The translations under genes were made by a program, and so were the position numbers. From positions 1 to 11,252 of the forward strand of contig JAGLDI010000178.1 in NCBI GenBank assembly GCA_023145655.1: a DNA stretch of 11,252 bases. Direction: 5' to 3'. Positions within the stretch are counted from its first letter, which is position 1; the number at the start of each line of letters is the position of its first letter. The notes under the pieces are model-generated. The model was not told the DNA's origin, made no database searches, and was given only the letters and a program-made list of their open reading frames with translations. The stretch is from Desulfuromusa sp. GTDB lineage: Bacteria > Desulfobacterota > Desulfuromonadia > Desulfuromonadales > Geopsychrobacteraceae. Positions 7,157-11,252 of this stretch are shown piece by piece.

Positions 7157-8458
7157 TCAAGCGGACGGTTTGCCATGCTTGAGAATATTAATTCCTTTGA
7201 GCAAATCAAGCGCATGTTGCAATTGATTATCCTGTTTTTCCTCTCGGCTCAATTCTGTAGATTTCAGTTGCTGCTCCGGTTGTTTTTCAGTCAATGGTTT
7301 AAAATGGTTGTCTAGATCTTCCTCCCGAAACGATGAATAAGCTTTCTCCTGACGGGTTGTCAATATGACCGGGACAATAATATCAGGGCTGATCCCGCGC
7401 GCCTGAATTGACCTGCCAGAAGGGGTAAAATAACGTGCTGTAGTTAGACGTAATCCAGATTTATCCCCCAAGGGGATTATCGTCTGTACCGACCCTTTAC
7501 CAAAGCTCTGTTCACCGACAATAATCGCACGGTTGTGATCCTGCAACGCTCCGGCAACAATCTCAGCAGCACTGGCACTCCCTCCATTAATCAAGATAAT
7601 CAGAGGATATTCCGGCTCGGTTTCAATCTGTTGTGCAGAGAATGTCATCTTTGACTCCACATCACGCCCTTCGGTATAAACAATCAGCCCCTGTTCCAGG
7701 AAAATATCAGCAACCGCAACAGCTTGATCCAGCAGTCCGCCGGGATTATTACGCAAATCGAGAACGATTCCATCCAGATGACCACCATTATCCTGCCGCA
7801 ATTTAAGTAAATGCTCTTTTAAATCACCACTGGTTCGATCTTGAAACTGAGCGATCCGCACATAACCATAACGATCCTGAAGCAAGTGGCTCTTAACACT
7901 TTTAATCTTGATAATATCGCGAATAATTGTAAAATCCTGCAAATCAGTCACTCCGGGTCGCTGGATGCTGATCGTGATTGCTTCCCCTTTGGGACCTCGC
8001 ATCAACCGAACCGCCTCCATCACCCCGATATCACGTGTTGGTTGACCATCAATTTTGATGATTTCATCCCCGGCCTTAATCCCGGCAATATAAGCTGGGG
8101 TATCTTCGATGGGTGAAACAATTATCAACTCACCATCCTTCACCGTAATTTCAATACCCAGCCCCCCAAATTCTCCATGGGTGTCTGCCTGCATCTCTTC
8201 ATACATCTCCGGGGTCAAAAAGCTACTATGTGGGTCTAAAGTACTCAACATGCCACGGATTGATCCGTAGAGCAGTTTTTCCATATCGGCATCTTCAACA
8301 TAATGACTACGTACCAACGAAAGGACATCGGTAAATATTTCAAGTTTCTTATAATCATCTTCCTGATTGGCAGAAACAGCGCCAGTAAAAATGGTGGTAC
8401 TGAGACAAAAAACCAGCAGAAAAAAACCAATCGAAACTAATTGCTTAAACTTGAACAT
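7157..8458 (-). CDS. ctpA: Carboxy-terminal processing protease, peptidase family S41A
   Basis: Periplasmic serine protease of the CtpA/Prc family, which trims or degrades envelope proteins from their C-termini. It has 433 residues: a signal peptide at 1-30 with likely cleavage after AVSA, an N-terminal helical region, a PDZ domain at about 97-170 (GGLGIEI, SPIEDTPAYIAGIKAGDEI), and the S41 catalytic core to about 365. The Ser-Lys dyad is Ser296 in NGGSASAAEI and Lys321 in FGKGSVQ. They are 25 residues apart, as in E. coli Prc (S452/K477). The tail from 366 is polar, rich in Gln, Glu and Lys, and probably flexible. The ATG has a good ribosome site (GAGGT, 6 nt spacing) and lies 17 nt after the envC-like gene, so the two are surely co-transcribed. 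Pairing with an M23 gene fits a role in controlling cell-wall hydrolases, but the substrate is not shown by the sequence. Confidence 0.95.
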   Translation of the reverse strand: MFKFKQLVSIGFFLLVFCLSTTIFTGAVSANQEDDYKKLEIFTDVLSLVRSHYVEDADMEKLLYGSIRGMLSTLDPHSSFLTPEMYEEMQADTHGEFGGLGIEITVKDGELIIVSPIEDTPAYIAGIKAGDEIIKIDGQPTRDIGVMEAVRLMRGPKGEAITISIQRPGVTDLQDFTIIRDIIKIKSVKSHLLQDRYGYVRIAQFQDRTSGDLKEHLLKLRQDNGGHLDGIVLDLRNNPGGLLDQAVAVADIFLEQGLIVYTEGRDVESKMTFSAQQIETEPEYPLIILINGGSASAAEIVAGALQDHNRAIIVGEQSFGKGSVQTIIPLGDKSGLRLTTARYFTPSGRSIQARGISPDIIVPVILTTRQEKAYSSFREEDLDNHFKPLTEKQPEQQLKSTELSREEKQDNQLQHALDLLKGINILKHGKPSA

Positions 8459-8475
8459 AGAGATACCTCATAAAT

Positions 8476-9621
8476 TTATCGCCGTTTCAACCAGAAGAGT
8501 GGATCGACCGGAGAACCTTTTGCTCGAATTTCAAAATAGATACTATTACGCCCATCCAATCCACTATAACCAAGCAAATCACCTGCAGAAACCTGCTCTC
8601 CCAATTTTTTCGCCATCCGGTCAGTCTGAGCATAAAGGGTATGATACCCGCCGGGATGATTGAGTATAAACAGATTTCCATACCCTTTGAAATAATCAGC
8701 ATAGACAATTTTACCCGCAGCAACAGCATGAATTGGGCTGCCGGGCGGGACAGCTATCTCAATACCATTACTTTCATAATAGGTTCCAAGCTTGGCGTCC
8801 TTCTGTTTACCGAAACCAATCATCACCTGGCCACCGACCGGCCAACCAAGTTTACCCCGTCCAACGATAAAGTTTTCCGCAACTGACCCGGTTGGCAAGG
8901 GAGGTGTTTGTTCAATTTTTTGCAGCAGAGTTTTCAATCTTGCTGCATTTTCCTTCAGATGGGTCAGTTCGCGAGTTAATTTCTTTTTATCGATCCGTGC
9001 CTGCTGCAACAGGCGATTTTGTAGGTTGCGCCCTTTTCCTGCAACGGATCGCTGTTGCTGCACCTGTTGAAGAAGTTCAGATTGCTGTTGTTCCAAAGAT
9101 TTCAGTACCAGCAACTGCTGCTGCTGTTGCTCGGTCTTTTGACTATATTCTGCCAGCAACCCTTTATCATATTGAAGAATTCTATTTAAGTAATGGTACT
9201 GTTGCGCCATTTCAGTTGGAGAATCTGCTGAAAAAAGTATTTTAAGGGGACCAACTTCCCCCTCTTTATAAAGGGCAACAAGTCTCTTTTCCAACTTTTT
9301 AGTCACTGATTTAATATTTTTCTGATTATTGCTGATCACTGTTTTCTGCTGCTTAGTCTCCCTCCGAATTTTTAATAAATCTACCCTATGGAGGCCGATT
9401 CGCTGATCAATCTGCTCCAGCGTCTTCATGAGAAGTGCCAGTTCCCTACTGATATTAAGCTCTGATTTCTTTTTGTTCTGAAGATTTGTTTCGGTAAGCT
9501 CAATTCGCTCTCTAATTTTTTCCAACTGAACCTGCTGATCGAGCGGTTCTGCCCAACCGGGATTAACCAGCAGCAACAAGGACAACCCGAAAATCACAAA
9601 TGACTGAATTCTGCTCATCAT
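8476..9621 (-). CDS. envC: EnvC-like murein hydrolase activator with degenerate LytM (M23) domain
   Basis: Periplasmic protein of 381 residues: a signal peptide (about 1-24, cleavage after GWA), a long coiled coil at about 28-240 with glutamine runs (residues 165-190), and a C-terminal LytM/M23 domain at about 255-381. The residues that bind zinc and cut peptidoglycan in active M23 enzymes are replaced: the HxxxD pair by Ser284 and Glu288, the His of YAH by Gln332, and the final HxH by Ser360 and Tyr362. The ending IYFEIRAKGSPVDPLFWLKR resembles E. coli EnvC (LYFEIR), which is also inactive and instead activates amidases AmiA and AmiB under FtsEX control. The gene directly follows ftsX (TGA then ATGATG, no spacing and no clear ribosome site), so translation is probably coupled; either ATG could be used. 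The gene symbol is by analogy. Confidence 0.9.
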   Translation of the reverse strand: MMSRIQSFVIFGLSLLLLVNPGWAEPLDQQVQLEKIRERIELTETNLQNKKKSELNISRELALLMKTLEQIDQRIGLHRVDLLKIRRETKQQKTVISNNQKNIKSVTKKLEKRLVALYKEGEVGPLKILFSADSPTEMAQQYHYLNRILQYDKGLLAEYSQKTEQQQQQLLVLKSLEQQQSELLQQVQQQRSVAGKGRNLQNRLLQQARIDKKKLTRELTHLKENAARLKTLLQKIEQTPPLPTGSVAENFIVGRGKLGWPVGGQVMIGFGKQKDAKLGTYYESNGIEIAVPPGSPIHAVAAGKIVYADYFKGYGNLFILNHPGGYHTLYAQTDRMAKKLGEQVSAGDLLGYSGLDGRNSIYFEIRAKGSPVDPLFWLKRR

Positions 9622-10518
9622 TCAGATACGGACAAAACGTCGCAACGAGGAGAGGCTACCAAGAACCCCAAGCACAACCCCGGCGAGAACCAGAATAATC
9701 TGTTGATTAACAGTCAGAAAAAGGAGATCAAAATCAGTTGGGGTGAGCCAGAAGGAGTTCAGGCTACGAGAAATAATAAAAATAAAAGAGAGGGCTAAAA
9801 ACGCCAGAGAAAGGAGGCCCCCAATTAAACCCTGAATGGCCCCCTCAAGCACAAACGGAATCTTGATAAAACGCATTGTTGCGCCAACAAGAGCCATAAT
9901 TTCAAGCTCATCACGACGTGCGTAAAGAGTTAATTTAATCGTATTTGAAACAATAAAAAGAGCCCCCAACAGAAGAAATCCACCCAAGATAACCCCGACA
10001 AATTTCAGCATCTGGGCAAAATCATTGAAACGTTTCAACCATTTTTGTCCATAGTGCAGATCATCAACATCGAGAGTAAGTTCCAATTGCTCTATGACCG
10101 TGGCAATTCCCAGTTGATTACGAAAAGCGGGACGAAGACCCAGCTCAAAAGAAGCTGGCAGCAACTTCTTGTTCACCCCATCCAACAAGCCGGCGTCGTT
10201 CCCCAAATGTTTTTTGAAGCGCTGCATTGCCGTCGATTGTGAAACATAATTGACCGATTCTACTTCGGGAAAACTTTTCAATTTATTGGTAAGGGTAGCA
10301 AGATTCTGCACCGCAGGGGGTTTTTGTAAGTAAGCAATCACTTGAACTTCCCTGGTCCAGCGGGTGGCTAATTGATCAATATTCACCACCACCAGAAAAA
10401 ACGTTGCCACCGTTGCCAAGGCTATCGCCATGGTCAGAATAGATGCGGAACAAAGAAACGGCCACTGACGCATATTGCGTAGGGCACGTAATATAAAGTA
10501 GTGAATTTTATCCAGCAC
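9622..10518 (-). CDS. ftsX: Cell division protein FtsX (permease-like subunit)
   Basis: Inner-membrane partner of FtsE. The 298 residues fit the FtsX topology: a short cytoplasmic N-terminus, TM1 at about 24-46, a periplasmic domain at 47-168 (the part that contacts EnvC in E. coli), TM2 at about 170-193, a cytoplasmic loop with RRDELEIMALVGAT (201-214), then TM3 and TM4 at about 222-250 and 272-292. The complex does not transport a known substrate; it passes ATPase-driven shape changes to the periplasmic activator. The start codon is GTG (10516-10518), 7 nt after a strong ribosome site GGAGGT. The site lies in a small inverted repeat. It follows ftsE by 54 nt and abuts the envC-like gene. 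Confidence 0.95.
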   Translation of the reverse strand: MLDKIHYFILRALRNMRQWPFLCSASILTMAIALATVATFFLVVVNIDQLATRWTREVQVIAYLQKPPAVQNLATLTNKLKSFPEVESVNYVSQSTAMQRFKKHLGNDAGLLDGVNKKLLPASFELGLRPAFRNQLGIATVIEQLELTLDVDDLHYGQKWLKRFNDFAQMLKFVGVILGGFLLLGALFIVSNTIKLTLYARRDELEIMALVGATMRFIKIPFVLEGAIQGLIGGLLSLAFLALSFIFIISRSLNSFWLTPTDFDLLFLTVNQQIILVLAGVVLGVLGSLSSLRRFVRI

Positions 10519-10525
10519 AGCTGGA

Positions 10526-10531
10526 ACCTCC
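10526..10531 (-). promoter_or_regulatory. Strong ribosome site of ftsX within a small inverted repeat
   Basis: On the minus strand GGAGGT lies 7 nt before the GTG start of ftsX, which supports that non-ATG start. The bases around it form CTGGA-GGT-TCCAG (10521-10533), a 5-bp inverted repeat with a 3-nt loop that could partly hide the site in the mRNA. Confidence 0.6.
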
Positions 10532-10572
10532 AGTTCAAAAAAACAGTTTTATGATGAAACTTTGCCCGCCTT

Positions 10573-11250
10573 TTACATATGCAAAGGGCGCTGATCCCCC
10601 ACCAGTACCCCTTGATCCAGAGTTAAAACCCGCCGGGGAAAACGTTGATTCAGGCTATGGTCGTGAGTTGCCAGAAGAACGGTTGTGCCGCGTGCATTAG
10701 CGCGCTTAAACAGATCCATAATTTCAAAAGTCACCGTCTGATCAAGATTGCCACTTGGTTCATCTGCCAATAGGATAAGGGGATCAACAACCAAAGCTCG
10801 CGCAATGGCAATTCGTTGTTGCTCCCCCCCAGAAAGTTCCAGAGGCTTACGTTGCAGCCGATGTTCCAGACCTACCTCTTTTAAGACCTGATAAACCTTC
10901 TTACTTACTTCATAACGTTTTTTCCCCTGAGCCTCCAGAGCAAATGCTACATTCTCATAAACTGTCCTGCTCTGCAACAATTTGAAATCCTGAAAAACCA
11001 CCCCTATTTTACGGCGCAAAAAAGGTATCTGGCGACTGCGAATCCGCGAAACATTCTGCCGGTCGATCAAAATCTGCCCGCGAGTCGGTTTTTCCGCAGC
11101 ATAGAGCATCCGCAGCAGAGTTGTTTTCCCCGCTCCGGAAGCCCCGGTAATATAGAGGAATTCACCCTTACCAACCTTCAAGGTTAAATCTTTCAACGCA
11201 GCTGCAGCATCGCCACTGTATTTTTTAGAGACATTGTAAAGCTGTATCAT
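10573..11250 (-). CDS. ftsE: Cell division ATP-binding protein FtsE
   Basis: Cytoplasmic ABC-type ATPase that pairs with FtsX at the division site. The 225 residues (E. coli FtsE 222) contain all nucleotide-binding motifs: Walker A GASGAGKT at 36-43, Q-loop Gln87 in VVFQDFKLL, signature LSGGEQQR at 139-146, Walker B LILLADEP at 158-165 with Glu164, the D-loop GNLD, and the switch His196. The AEKPTRGQI segment and the short C-terminus are typical of FtsE rather than LolD or other MacB-type ATPases, and the adjacent ftsX confirms this. The ATG lies 2 nt from the right edge, so the ribosome site and any upstream partner such as ftsY cannot be seen. Confidence 0.95.
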   Translation of the reverse strand: MIQLYNVSKKYSGDAAAALKDLTLKVGKGEFLYITGASGAGKTTLLRMLYAAEKPTRGQILIDRQNVSRIRSRQIPFLRRKIGVVFQDFKLLQSRTVYENVAFALEAQGKKRYEVSKKVYQVLKEVGLEHRLQRKPLELSGGEQQRIAIARALVVDPLILLADEPSGNLDQTVTFEIMDLFKRANARGTTVLLATHDHSLNQRFPRRVLTLDQGVLVGDQRPLHM

Positions 11251-11252
11251 AA

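Noticed and set aside
7161..7175. Sigma-54-like GG-N10-GC pattern on the minus strand
   Set aside because: It lies in the 3' end of ctpA, the TTGC half reads CCGC, and it is over 200 nt from the next gene.
9060..9130. Run of CTG/TTG triplets as a possible unstable repeat
   Set aside because: It encodes the glutamine-rich coiled coil of the EnvC-like protein with mixed CAG/CAA codons and is not a uniform tandem repeat.
8476..9621. Active M23 peptidoglycan endopeptidase
   Set aside because: None of the metal-binding and catalytic residues of the family is retained, and the C-terminus matches the inactive EnvC type.
10536..10566. Terminator-like hairpin with a 7-T run between ftsE and ftsX
   Set aside because: The stem is only about 5 bp with a single GC pair, too weak for an intrinsic terminator, and ftsE and ftsX are expected to be co-transcribed.

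Overview
The window looks like chromosomal core DNA of a Gram-negative bacterium. The best guess is a Deltaproteobacterium of the Desulfuromonadales/Geobacter type. This rests on a remembered gene order (exonuclease VII genes, ispA and dxs close to an ftsEX/envC/ctpA cluster), on moderate GC content, and on envelope proteins suited to a periplasm. No sequence comparison was run, so the assignment is tentative. I saw no tRNA, rRNA, CRISPR array, insertion sequence or phage gene.

Left block, minus strand (1-4265): xseA, xseB, ispA and dxs in transcription order, with dxs running off the left edge. XseA and XseB are the two subunits of exonuclease VII. IspA makes farnesyl diphosphate and Dxs makes 1-deoxyxylulose 5-phosphate, so both serve isoprenoid synthesis (quinones and the undecaprenyl carrier). 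xseB and ispA overlap by 11 nt. A 79-nt gap between xseA and xseB holds a possible second promoter.

Centre, plus strand (4363-5793): one gene for a ParA/MinD-type ATPase with a C-terminal half of about 200 residues that I do not recognise. Its promoter is close to the sigma-70 consensus and overlaps the divergent xseA promoter. Its 3' end overlaps the neighbouring minus-strand gene by 24 nt, tail to tail.

Right block, minus strand (5770-11250): ftsE, ftsX, an envC-like gene, ctpA and a YibQ-type divergent polysaccharide deacetylase in transcription order. By family knowledge, FtsE and FtsX form an ABC-type complex that works through an EnvC-like periplasmic protein to switch on cell-wall amidases during division. 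CtpA is a periplasmic serine protease that often sits beside envC. The first four genes are tightly packed. The deacetylase follows after a 199-nt gap containing a perfect palindrome, a weak promoter candidate and a 26-codon reading frame.

Most of the window is well-known housekeeping biology. The least explained element is the ParA-like gene with its unassigned C-terminal domain and its promoter architecture.
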